Part shown: positions 12,065 to 23,007 of the stretch, one piece after another
Position numbering within the stretch: the stretch's first letter is position 1
Layout of the letters: each line of letters begins with the position of its first letter
Assembly (NCBI GenBank): GCA_025175895.1
Contig: CM046004.1
Location: 18,649,011-18,713,010 of the forward strand
Direction: 5' to 3'
DNA from: Wurfbainia villosa
Lineage: Eukaryota > Streptophyta > Magnoliopsida > Zingiberales > Zingiberaceae
Length of the DNA: 64,000 bases
The notes under the pieces: generated by a model
What the model was told of the DNA's origin: nothing
The model's database searches: none
What the model saw: only the letters and a program-made list of their open reading frames with translations
Made by a program: the position numbers and the translations under genes

Positions 12065-12609
12065 TTGAGACTAGCACGAGTTATACTCTTTGGTTTATCC
12101 AAGCAGCTGTTCCCACTGGCTGGAGACATTGGGATGTCTGGAGTTAATCGTGGATGCTAGTTATGGTAACTAGTTCATTGGAGTGACTAGCTGTAAGACT
12201 TCATATGGTTCTCTACATATATGGATATGTCAATGAAGTTCTTACTGTAGCTTAAGTGCGATGCTCCTTTGACTTGCAGTATTCAAGTCATCTTGGTCAT
12301 ATAGACTTATACTTTGACATCTTAAGCAAGCATCTTTGAGGAGATGTGGACCCAGAATGATTGGACATAAGTCGAAGTGTTCGAAGGTGTTTGAATAGAC
12401 AACAAAGGATTCACCACTCCTTGCGAGGAGATGTATACCCTATGGCATCTCATTGGATTGTCACTAAAGTCTTTGGCCAAAGCATTACATGTTTAGAGTA
12501 TGATACTCTTGGATACATGTGCAGTAACTAGAATCCACAGGACGAGGAAGTAAATACTTGGACTAGGTGTGACATAGTCAGCCTAGTGGGGACTGACACA
12601 ATAGATCAT
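12065..12609 (+). repeat. Element C 5' LTR, second segment
   Basis: It begins TTGAGACTAGCACGAG and repeats 215 bp of the first segment before continuing to AATAGATCAT, where element G is inserted. ATCAT (12605-12609) is the left copy of the G target-site duplication. Confidence 0.8.
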
Positions 12610-13857
12610 TGTTAGGGCAATCAACCCATGAATAATGTGTTTTGATGTGTGTGGCAAAGGATTTAAGTTAGGTTGATATGTTGTTTTGATATGTTTGTTG
12701 AAGTCATGCAGAACTTAGTAATTCACACATGGTTAGCTTGACAAAGCATTGGTAAGATCACCATCTCATGACTCGGTCCTTGAGTTGGTGAAGGAGCTTG
12801 GTGCATCCGAGGGACCGCCGGATGAGGAGCATTGGAGTGAAGCCAAAGGAAGTAGACTTCAGGGTGAGATGTGAATGATGGCACTGCGAAGCCGTGCGCT
12901 TGGTGCATCCGAGGGACATAGCCGGACGAAGAGAACTTCAAGGCGAGGGACTCCAAGGGAAGATGAGAGTGAGCAATTGTAACCCGGGATGGGGTAGCTC
13001 ATAGGTGAACTTGGCCGAATGGCTAAGTCAAGTGTCGGATGCTGAACCAAAAGTTGGTTTGAGGGTTTTTCCGACATCAGTCGACTGCCACAATATGGTA
13101 ATCGACTGCTCCAAGTCGACTGAAGACTCAACTAGTGTTCGAGTCTAGTTTCTGGCCGAACAGTCGACTGCCAAGGATTGACAGTCGACTGACCTCATCA
13201 CCAATCAACTGGCAAGGGTTGGCAGTCAACTGATGACCAGGATTTCGGGCACAGAAGCTTTAGCAGTCGAGTGATCTCGTCGACCACTCAACTGTTGGCT
13301 CTATCAGTCGACTGATGTGGGAGCCGTTGGTTGGAATCCAACGTGGATGAAGTCGTTGCGATGCAACGACTACAGCAGCAGTCGACTGATGGCTGCATCA
13401 GTCGACTGCTCGGTGCCCAATGGGAAGAATGACTTCTTCTCTATAAGAAGGGGCCTTGGGTGACTTGGGATGGTTACTGCTTCATCTCTAAACATCCTCC
13501 CAAGTGCCTAAACGTTTTCTTCCCTCTTTATTGCTATTATTTCAATCATATTGTAAAGAGGGAGATTCATGTAAGAAAGATTACCTCCACCTAGCTTTGT
13601 GCAAAGGAGAGACTAGTTAAATTAGTTTAAGCGTGATTCACCTGGAACGAATCGGGTCGTGGACTAGCGGCAAGGGTCGTGAACCATGTTACATGCCTTG
13701 TTAGCATTTGTACTCTTTGCATTGTGTTAATTGTCTTGTTTAGTTTTATTATTCCGTTGCGCTAATCCTAAGTGTAGATGATTAAGAAGCGATCGAACTC
13801 CACCATCTACGAAGAGGGCTATTCATCCCCCTCTAGTCGGCCACCGATCCTTCAACA
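12610..13857 (+). repeat. Element G 5' LTR
   Basis: It is a 1248-bp LTR, TGTTAGGG to TTCAACA, paired with 16737-17997. U3 carries an array of CAGTCGACTG-like palindromes ending 34 bp before a TATA-like TATAAGAA at 13442. The LTR end reads GGGCTATTCATCCCCCTCTAG, a form shared with the D, E, F and J LTRs. Confidence 0.9.
13078..13408 (+). repeat. CAGTCGACTG palindrome array in G U3
   Basis: The 10-bp palindrome CAGTCGACTG and one- or two-mismatch variants recur about a dozen times between 13078 and 13408, often paired head to tail around a short spacer. Exact copies lie at 13078, 13147 and 13399, among others. The same array is in the 3' LTR (about 17207-17560). Confidence 0.85.
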
Positions 13858-13875
13858 AGTGGTATCAGAGCCAAG
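13858..13875 (+). other. Element G primer-binding site
   Basis: TGGTATCAGAGCC directly after the 5' LTR is complementary to the 3' end of plant initiator tRNA-Met. Confidence 0.88.
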
Positions 13876-13921
13876 GTTGCTTGTCACCAGACTCACTGCC
13901 ACAACAAGCACGACAACAAAG

Positions 13922-15636
13922 ATGGCCAGCTCCAACATCCATCCACCTAAGTTGGAGGGCGAATTCGCGTGGTGGAAGAAGCATATGGAGGTATTTTTTG
14001 AAACAGATTTTGATATTATGTTAATCATGGAATTCGGTTTCGATATACCTAGGGACGAAGAGGGTTAACCAATTGAGAAATCGCGATAGACCAAGAAGCA
14101 AAGGGAGGAGCACCTTGCAAACTCAAAAGCGAAACACCACCTCTTCAATGTGCTCCCCCAACAAGAGATAAACCAGATAGGAGAATGCTCTAGCGCCAAA
14201 AAGATGTGGGAGAAGCTAGTGGAGCTTCATGAAGGCACATCCGAGGCTAAGCTAGCAAAAAGAAACCTCCTCCGCTCCCAATTGAACAACATCAAGTTAG
14301 AAAAGGGAGAGAAGGTATTATCGTTGCATTCTCGATTTAAATAAATCATAACCGGTTTATCAAGTGTAGGTGAAAAGCTATCGAACCGGGACATGATCAT
14401 GAAGGCTATTGATGCATTCTCCCGGTTCTCAAAGTGGAGCTCTATGGTGGACTCCTTTTATATTTTGAAAAATCTAGAGGTAAGCACTCTAGAAGAGTTT
14501 TTCTCCACTATGAAGCTTCATGAGACTAGGCTTGAAGGCACAGTGGAAGATCCAATCAAGCCATCAAGGGGAGTAGCATTGGTAGTCGAAAAAGGGAAGA
14601 AGAAGGAGATTGCACCTTCCTAATCCGATGAATCATCCTCCTCCTCCATGGATAGCAATGAGGAGGCCTACATGGTAAGGAAGGTAAGACATGCACTTAA
14701 AAGTTTTAGATTTAACAAGTCTAATGATAGGGGAAGAAGACCTAGAAGAAAAATCATTTGCTACAATTGCCAAGGAGAGGGGCACATAAGAGATGATTGT
14801 CCCCTCTTGAATAAGAGCAAGGAAGAGAGGAGAAAGAGAGAAGAGAAGAAGAAGGGGAGCAAGAAAAAGGAAGAAGAAAGAAAAACAAAGGAAAAAGGGA
14901 AGGCCAAGGCATACAAAGTCACATGGGATGATCCTTCATCATCATCGAGGAAGATCAAGCCTTCACAAGCCTTGCTCTAATGGGGATAGATGACTTGGAC
15001 TCCACCTCCTCCGAGCAAGAAGAAAGAAGCACAAGTGAGGAGGAGAGCTCCAAGTGAAGGGGGAGCTTCATCTTCATTCTCATCGGAATCGGAGGAAGAA
15101 GACATGGAAAGTATGGTAACAAATCTTTCCCCTAAGAAAATTGTATTTATGATTTCAAGTTTAACTAAGGAACTATTTAGGGATAAAAAAGAAAAACAAA
15201 ATCCATGCAAAATGAAAATAATGCCCTAGAAGAAAAGCTAGAAAAAACATGTTTAAATGTTAATGATAATGCTTTTTCTTCTAGTATTAATAATGCATGC
15301 TCATATGATGACTATATTCCTCACAATGTTAATGATGCATGTATTGAGGAAAACAAGGCCTTAAGGGAAAAGGTAAATTTTCTAACTAAGGCCCTAGAAA
15401 AATTTACAATAGGCTCCAACACTTTGAACATGATAATTGGGAGCCAAAGGGCAAGTTTCAACAAGAAGGGCTTAGGTTATAAGGGGACCAAGAATGAAAA
15501 GGCCTACCATTGCTTAATTGCTAGGGGTCAAGCTAAAAATACAATGGTAGCTAGAAAATGGATCCCTAAGGAGTATTTGGTGAACCCTATTGGAAAGAAT
15601 CTATATTGGGTTCCCAAGTCTATCCTTAAGGGTTAG
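13922..15636 (+). pseudogene. gag: Element G gag (SIRE-like), interrupted
   Basis: The ATG at 13922 (MASSNIHPPKLEG, then WWKKHMEVF) matches the N-terminus of SIRE-type gag. Stops occur at 14066-14068, about 14342, 14621 and 14978, with a frame change near 14985. The capsid part includes KKMWEKLVELHEG and KWSSMVDSFY; a CCHC knuckle CYNCQGEGHIRDDC lies at about 14760-14800, followed by a Lys/Glu-rich stretch. The end (15205-15636) carries the NKKGLGY and KWIPKEYL...YWVPKSILKG blocks normally found just before the copia protease. Nothing of pol follows. Confidence 0.8.
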
Positions 15637-16736
15637 GAAAACCCTAGAATAGTCAACCATAGTGGACTTTACTTATATCATGATAAATGGTTGACTTATG
15701 ATGATGAGGATGTTAATTTTAGACTTATCATTTTTGATGTAGTGTTGAGTGATGATAATGTGATCATAATATGAAATGATAATCATAATTGCTTTATGAT
15801 CATGATAAGTAATAATTGAAAATATTTGATCATGATAGATAATATTTGTTTTATGATCATGTTGGGTGTTTTAGGATATAGATACTTAACCTTGGTAGAA
15901 TTGCATGAAAATTGATGGTTAAGTATAAATACCTTTAAGTTCATCTCACACTCACTATAGGCTAACTTAATTGAAAACATAGCATGGGCGAGATGTTAGG
16001 ATGATACAAATGACTCACTTATGATTATAACATTTTGATGAGTCATTATAGGTATCATGATAGCAATAATAGACCAATCATGGGGCAAGCATATGTTTAA
16101 TTCATAGACATATTGCCCAAAGATCATGGTTGGATATTTCAAATGTTTTAAAACCATTTCATGTTTTATAAAATGCAAGTTCATGTTTTAAAACAATTCA
16201 AGGCAAAACTAGGCTTTCAAATTGATACAAAGTTTAGTGTTTTTCAACATCTTTGAGTTTTTGCCTAATTTTTGAAAATGAAATGAATTTTCATGAAAAA
16301 TTATTTTTCACTGATAAAAGGAATTATGAGAAATATGTTTCCCAAATTTCATGATTTTTTTAATTTCCTAGAAATGCATTTCTGAAATCTATGTGCCAGT
16401 CGATTGATGCCCTGATTCAGTTGATTGATGTACTGTGCATGAGCACAGTAAGCTATTTTTATCAGGTTTTACACTGATTTTGCTAATTTTCGTCCCTAGA
16501 CTTGATGTCATGCTTATATAACATATGTTAGATGTTTTTGATGGTGTCAAAGGGGGAGAAATGGTGAGTTTAAGTTAATCATGCTAGGGGGAGAATTAGC
16601 ATGTCTTAAGGGGGAGTTGCATGTTTAAGGGGGAGTTTTTATACTCATATTTACTTACATGTTTTCTTGCCTTATGCATTTTGTTGATTGTTTTATCTAA
16701 CTTAAACGGATTGCCACACATCAAAAAGGGGGAGAT
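15637..16736 (+). other. Element G non-coding 3' region
   Basis: AT-rich DNA with no supported ORF. Around 15980 the GGGCGAGATG block resembles the gag-protease spacer of D and E, so pol was probably lost downstream of it. From about 16540, AAGGGGGAG-type motifs recur up to the polypurine tract before 16737, as at the 3' ends of E and D. Confidence 0.6.
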
Positions 16737-17997
16737 TGTTAGGGCAATCAACCCATGAATGATGTGTTTTGATGTGTGTGACAAAGGGTTTAAGTTAGGT
16801 TGATATGTTATTTTGATATGTGTGTTGAAGTCATGCAGGACTTAGTAATTCACACATGGTTAGCTTGACAAAACATTGGCAAGATCACCATCTCATGACT
16901 CGGTCCTTGAGTCGGTGAAGGAGCTTGGTGCATATGAGGGATCGTCGGACGAGGAGCATTGGAGTGAAGCCAAAGGAAGTAGACTTCAGGGTGAGATGTG
17001 AATGATGGCACTGCGAAGCCGTGCGCTTGGTGCATCCGAGGGACGTGGCCGGATGAAGAGAACTTCAAGGCGAGGGACTCCAAGGGAAGATGAGAGTGAG
17101 CAATTGTAACCCAAGACGGGGTAGCTCATAGGTGAACTTGGCCGAATGGCTAAGTCAAGTGTCGGATGCTCAACCAAAGGTTGGTTTGAGGGTTTTCCCG
17201 ACATCAATCGACTGCCACAATATGGCAGTCGACTGCTCCAAGTCGACTAAAGACTCGACTGGTGTTCGAGTCTAGTTTCTGGCCGAACAGTCGACTGCCA
17301 AGGATTGGCAGTCGACTGATCTCGTCACCAGTCGATTGCCAAGGGTTGGTAGTCAACTGATGGCCAGGGTTTCGGGCACAGAAGCTTTGGCAGTCGAGTG
17401 ATCTCGTCCACCACTCGATTGTTGGCTCCATCAGTTGACTACATCAGTCGACTGATGTGGGAGCTGTTGGTTGGAATCCAACGTGGATGAAGTCGTTGCG
17501 AGGCAATGGCTACAGCAGTAGTCAACTGATGGCTGCATCAGTCGACTGCTCAGTGCCCAATGGGAAGAATGACTTCTTCTCTATAAGAAGGGCCCTTGGA
17601 TGACTAGGGATGGGTTAATGCTTCATCTCTAAACATCCTCCCAAGTGCCTAAATGTTTTCTTCCCTCTTTATTGCTATTATTTCAATCATATTGTAAAGA
17701 GGAAGATTCTTGTAAGAAAGGTTACCTCCACCTAGCTTTGTGCAAAGGAGAGACTAGTGAAATTGGTTTAGGCGTGATTCACTTGGAATGAATTGGGTCG
17801 TGGACTAGCGGCAAGGGCCGTGAACCACGTTACATGCATTGTTAGTGTTTATACTCTTTGCATTGTCTTAATTGTCTTGTTTAGTTTTATTATTCCGTTG
17901 TGCTAATCCTAAGTGTAGACGATTAAGAAGCGATCGACTCCACCATCTACGAAGAGGGCTATACATCCCCCTCAAGTCGGCCACCGATCCTCCAACA
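16737..17997 (+). repeat. Element G 3' LTR
   Basis: It is a 1261-bp LTR, TGTTAGGG to TCCAACA, collinear with 12610-13857 apart from scattered substitutions and small indels, including a variable palindrome array. The right target-site duplication ACTAT is 17998-18002. Confidence 0.9.
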
Positions 17998-18002
17998 ACT
18001 AT

Positions 18003-19428
18003 TTCCTGAACCAAGTGGGTATAAGATGAGTGAAAGGAATGAGGCTCGATTCATTGTTGCTGCTGAAGGGTTTCAGAAAAGGTTCTGGGACCAATCGTTG
18101 ATTTTCTGATTAATTGGGGATCATGATGTACTATTAGGTGCCACTCATGATCGTTCTATAATTAATGGTTAATTATAGACGACCAATATAAATTGGGAAC
18201 CTATTTGGTCACACGCACAATGAGCATAATCCGAAGGATTTAAAATGAGCTTGAGAATAGGATTCTCAGATCGAGAGAGACTTGGTTTGGTTGGACCAAA
18301 CAAAGAGCGAGTATGAAATTGTTTCAGTTGCATCGGAAGCATGGATGGGCCGAGTCTTATGAAGACATGATGGATGAGCCAAATCGGTTTGGTTCTAATG
18401 CAATGGTGGAAAATAAACCAAAGTGGTTTGGTTGTTTTAAACGAATGAACCAAAGTTGTTTTGGTTCGTTTTAACTTAAAATAGACCAACGCAGTTTGGT
18501 TTATTTTAACTTAAGTTATTGGAGCGGGTTAACGGGTTTTGGTTATGAACCAATAACCGTTAGGGGAATGTGTTCTCTATAAAAATAAGGCTTAAGGGTT
18601 TTTCGTGGAGAATTAATTGGTTCAAGGATTTTGGAAACACTAACCTCCTCTCCTCTTCCTCCCTCTAGGGTTGCCGCCCACTTCATTGGCCACCCAAGCA
18701 CCTTGTGCCGCCGCCCATTGGTGCAGCAGCTCCTCCTCCTCGCTGCCGGCAACCCACCAGCTGCCGGAGCCTCCTCCGGCCATCCTCCCTTGGTCGCTGG
18801 TGACCAAGGAGCAACCGGCCATTGATTGGCCAACCATCTTCTCCACCAACACAAGCTGTCCAGTTTTTGACAACTCGTTTCTCTCTTCGTAGAGAGGTCG
18901 TTTGGTCAGCATTTTGCGCTCCGACAGTGACCTACTTGTTGGGGATTGGATCTCCGGCAATCCTCATAGGTGGAGGACCAAGGTTTCATCAATTGGTTGA
19001 CGAAAACCGCTTCGGAGAAGCGAGTTTGTGGAGCTCATTTTAGATCTGAATTTTGATTCGTATTGTGATCGTCTCTTGGATCACAACATCTTCGACATGA
19101 GGCTAGTAACTCTTGCAAAGACGGGGCTTGTAGCTTTTAAGCTATTCCGAAGATACTCGCCGTGGATACGGATAGAGGTGATTCCAGCGAGGGTCGCTAC
19201 GGTTGATGTCATTCCCGCTACACGTGATACGTCAGGTATAACTAGAATAAATTTCCTTTTATTGTAAAATTTAAAATAATGATTATGTCTACACTTGTTT
19301 TATCCTCCATGCATGTGGTGTGTGTGTTGTAATAAAGTTAGTTTATTGCTTCTTTTTGCTTCCGCTATGTTCATGTTTACGAAATATGCTCGAACACACA
19401 CCCACATCAGTGCCGGGGAAACCCAATA
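18003..19428 (+). repeat. Element C 5' LTR, last segment
   Basis: It resumes the C LTR at TTCCTGAACCAAGTGGG and ends CCCAATA, where the usual terminal CA has become TA. It contains the AACCAAA/TTTGGTT array (about 18280-18500), a TATA-like TATAAAAA near 18577, and donor-like CAG/GTATAA near 19236. It aligns with 49330-50760. Confidence 0.85.
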
Positions 19429-20586
19429 GTGGTATCAGAGCTCGACTGTATTTTGACATAATCGTAAAATTATTTTGCGATAGTCATAATTATATTTATG
19501 GAAATTTTCTACTTTTGGAAAGTTTAGAAGCATTTATAAAAATTTTAGTTGTAAAGAAATTCAAATTGGAAGTTTCCTAATATGATTTGGAAATTACAAT
19601 TTAGGAAATTTGTCTCCTAAATTAGATTTGACTTTTCTTAATTAATATTTTCCATAAATAAAATATGTGATTGGATTTGGAAATTTGTTTCCTAATTTAA
19701 TCGAGATTTGATTTGAGAAATCAAATCTTAAACATATTTTATTTCCAAAAAATAGTTATGACAAATAAGGAAACTATTTATACATGCCATAATTGTATGT
19801 CATGTAATTGAATTAGATGCATATCATTATGTCATGCGTGTCGTGACATGTAGATGTATGTCATGTGTGTCATACCATATAGATAATAGTTATTTACATG
19901 TAAAGAGGATGAGACATTAAAATCCTTACACAATATTAAAGCCTACACATTCCATTAATATGGTTAGAATCAGAGTTCTGTTTCTTATTTGGGTTGTTGG
20001 ACTCACTCCAAGCCCGGCTCGAACCTGAACATGTTCAAATCATTGGAATAGTTTAACACTAATATGGTAAGAGTCAGAGGTCAATTGTTAGTTTGGGATG
20101 TTGGACTCATTCCAAGCCTGGCTAATTGCTTGAATGCGCTCTAACCATATTAAAACTATTTCACAATTAATGGGTCGGCTCTAACTTGGAGCATCGATTT
20201 GTTGGACTCACTCCAAGGTCGATGTGAAGAGAGGTGAAGTTGGGTGCTATGCATATGTGCATACTTGTTAATATGTTAACAACCCAATGTATGTGTGAAC
20301 ATTCAATTAGTTGATAGCACATTGTGATAGTTACATATACATGATATGTAATCGGTACTCGATACCTACCATCATAGCTAAGAATGACTTGTTGGACTCA
20401 CTCCAAGGTTGTTCTTATCTATGTTGGATATCAACCCATTCGGAGATGCACCTACGATCTCCCGAATTAATTTTGAGGGGTTTTTATTTTAAAAAATGAA
20501 TGGGATTTTGTAAATGTATGTGGATGCATTTTAAATCCTCTTTCTCATATATGCTCGATTTGTATTTCTAGGTTAATCGCTTGATC
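19429..20586 (+). other. Element C primer-binding site and leader
   Basis: TGGTATCAGAGC at 19430-19441 is the initiator-tRNA-Met primer site. The 1.1-kb leader is AT-rich with GGAAATTTG-type repeats to about 19750. It then has four copies of a box close to TTGTTGGACTCACTCCAAG at about 19995, 20099, 20200 and 20390. An acceptor-like TTTCTAG (AG at 20570-20571) precedes the gag ATG at 20587. Confidence 0.78.
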
Positions 20587-21248
20587 ATGATGTCTTTGAA
20601 TTTGCGCTCTATTTTGGATTCGAATAAATTGACTGGGCCAAACTTCTTGGATTGACTTAGAAACTTGAGAATTGTTCTCAAGGCTGAAAAGCTTGCGTAT
20701 GTCCTCAAAGCGCCTCTTCCTGTCCGTCCTAGTGATGACGCAACTCAGGACTAATTGTTGGCCCATCAGAAATATGTGAGTGATTATGAACTAGTGAATT
20801 GTATCATGTTAGCCGTGATGGTACCTGAGCTGCGGAAGCAGCATGAGCATATGGATGCTCATACCATAGTCTTTCATCTTTATGAGTTATTTGATGAGCA
20901 AGTGAGATCCGAAAAGTTCGAAGTCTCCAAACTCCTCTTCACCTCTGAGATGCAAGAAGGTTCATCTGTGGTACTGGTCAACATGCTGAAGATTGTGGAG
21001 CCTTCTTTGAAGCATGAGTAGGGGACGATGCTGTTAGTTGACTCCTCAAAGAAAGATTCTAAGAGGAAATCAAAGGAACAACACAAGCGGAAGAAGAAGA
21101 CAAGGCAGAACCAACTCAAAAGGGCACTTGCCATCGTTGCGGCAAGGAGGGTCATTGGAAAAGAAACTACAAGATTTATCTTGAGTCTGTGAACAAGAAT
21201 AAGGCATCCGATGCCCCATATTCTTCAGATATCTTCGTTATTGATTAT
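20587..21248 (+). pseudogene. gag: Element C gag, with internal deletion
   Basis: It begins MMSLNLRSILDSNKLTG and follows A gag closely. Stops fall near 20654 and 20752. Relative to A (about 810-990), some 180 bp are missing between EGSSVV and NMLK, removing the segment with the NYRMNK motif. The knuckle CHRCGKEGHWKRN lies in another frame at about 21130 and its final Cys codon has become TAC. The frame is cut at 21248 by insertion of element D. Confidence 0.8.
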
Positions 21249-22345
21249 TGTTGGATTGATTAGAGCGCTAGAGGGGGGGGGGGTGAATAGCGCAAGACAA
21301 AATTCTTTCGTTCGATATAAAATGCGAGTGAGAGCAAATGCAGCGGAAAGGAAAAAATACTCATTTGTTTTTAGTTGGTTCACAACCTTCAGCTACTAGT
21401 CCAAGGCCCTAACGGTCCTATACCGCATACGGAAGGCAAAACACTAAAAACACTCCTCCTCGTTAGAGGTAGGAGTAAGCGAATACAATCGATGAAAAAG
21501 CTCAAGGTAGAGAGACACTCCCCCTCTCCTTGTTACGATTAAAACCCGATAAATAAAGATTTATAGATGACAATAAGAGAGAAAACCAATGACTAAATAA
21601 AGTAAGAAAGTTAGGCACTTGTCATCGGAGATGCGGTAGTACTTCGTCGTCGTAAGGTCGTCATAGAAGAGTATCATAGCGGAGACTTTTTGGAGAGCTT
21701 TTGATGATGGACATAGGGTGGAGAACCCCTACTTTTATAGCCTTGGAAACCCTAGACGTTCACATCTTCAACCAATGAGAGCAAGCCTCCTATACCTTCA
21801 AAAATGGAGATAAGCTTTGACTCTCCTCGAAGTTGATCCTTGACCAACAGTCGACTGCTACACTTACTAGTCCACTACTGATGGATTAGTCGACTGATAC
21901 AAGCCCTCAGTCGACTGATGGTAGGTTTTCCAGCTGCAATGAAGAGTTAGCTCAAAAATACAGTTAATACAAATAAATTAAATGACCATATACCATTCGA
22001 TCTCGACTTAGACCTTCCATGGGAGGTCTTGGTAGGATCGTCGCCTAAGAACGTCCCCGTACAGAGGACACGACCTTCCTTGCACTCACTCACACAAGCT
22101 TATCTCAACATTTACCTTGTATCCTCTGCTTCCAGTCTTCCACCTGATTCCTTCGGCTCCCTCCGAAGTAATCCCGGTGTCGCTCGACCACCACGGCTCC
22201 CTCCGGGTGTCGCTGACCTTCAGCTCTAGCTTTAGCACTTTTTTGCACACTTGATTTAGCTCGTGAGATAACAAAATGAGCTTAACTTTGTATTGTTTGC
22301 TATAATCAAAACTCAGGTTTGACTTAGGTGTCTACTGCACCAACA
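21249..22345 (-). repeat. Element D 3' LTR (left side)
   Basis: It is a 1097-bp LTR; on the minus strand it starts TGTTGGTGCAGTAG and ends ATCCAACA. On that strand CAGTCGACTG palindromes (21848-21917) precede a TATA box (TATAAAAG, complement of 21732-21739). Plus-strand bases 21270-21280 are a G run that is longer than in the partner LTR. Confidence 0.88.
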
Positions 22346-23007
22346 ATCTCTCCCTTTTTGATCTATGGCAAACCCATACAAAGTTAAGGAAATAATATGC
22401 ATGAAGAATTAAAAGTTAAGTAGGAGTAATAGAGACTTTGTTTCAAGTACTCCCCCTTGAGGAAACCTCCCCCTTGACCGAGGGTGAGTCTTGAAAGAAG
22501 GTCTTAATCCTCCCCCTTGATGTTTGCTATTTTTAAGTAATTAACAATTACTTAAAGTTGGCCTTAGTATTAACAAATAAGTGTAGGTTAAGAAGATTTC
22601 TTAACTTGGCCTTTCTCAACTAATAAATTTGCAAACATTATGTTAAGTAAAACATTAACGTTTGGCCATAAGAATATAGAATTAAGTTACTAAGTTAAGT
22701 TATAAAAAAAAAATGATCCCTTGATCCCGTTAAGATCAACAAGTCCTGGTCAGAGTCAGTTAATATATATGATTATACTTCGTGGTTCATGGCGATGCAC
22801 TAGCTCTACATCTGGAGCCAGGAGTAAGGTCCTAACATCTCACACCCATCTACGTGGCTAAGTACACAAACACATTAGTCCTATGTGTTGTGAGATGTAT
22901 TGACTCCTGAAATCTATAGGTGCATGATATCTAGGGTAAGCCCTAAGCTAGTTCCATTAACATGAAAAGAGAAGTAAATACTAGAGTATATTAAAAGAAT
23001 GTAAGTC
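22346..23007 (-). other. Element D 3' untranslated spacer
   Basis: Between the RNase H end and the 3' LTR lie about 660 bp without a supported ORF. The complement contains several AAGGGGGAG-type purine tracts (for example 22446-22518) and a polypurine tract next to the LTR (complement of 22346-22358). E and G have similar tracts at the same place. Confidence 0.65.

Larger units (their letters stand above)
12610..17997 (+). mobile_element. Element G: gag-only non-autonomous LTR retrotransposon
   Basis: Two LTRs of about 1.25 kb start TGTTAGGGCAATCAACCC and end CAACA. They enclose a primer-binding site (13860 onwards), a gag-like region (13922-15636), 1.1 kb of AT-rich non-coding DNA and a polypurine tract (GGGGGAGAT before 16737). 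No protease, integrase, RT or RNase H is present. Flanking 5-mers are ATCAT and ACTAT; sister LTRs read ACCAT here, so each copy has one C-to-T change. The layout matches what is called a TR-GAG type element. It sits inside the C 5' LTR. Confidence 0.88.

Noticed and set aside
13078..13408. Possible CRISPR-like array of short palindromes
   Set aside because: Repeats are degenerate 10-mers with irregular spacing, inside LTRs of a plant-type genome, and no cas genes exist.
13858..13875. tRNA-like sequence
   Set aside because: Only the primer-binding complement of tRNA-Met is present. No cloverleaf or A/B boxes were found here or at the other primer sites.
18543..18960. Overlapping ORFs in the GC-rich part of the C LTR
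   Set aside because: Same explanation: GC-rich LTR leader sequence with few stops, and no conserved domain.
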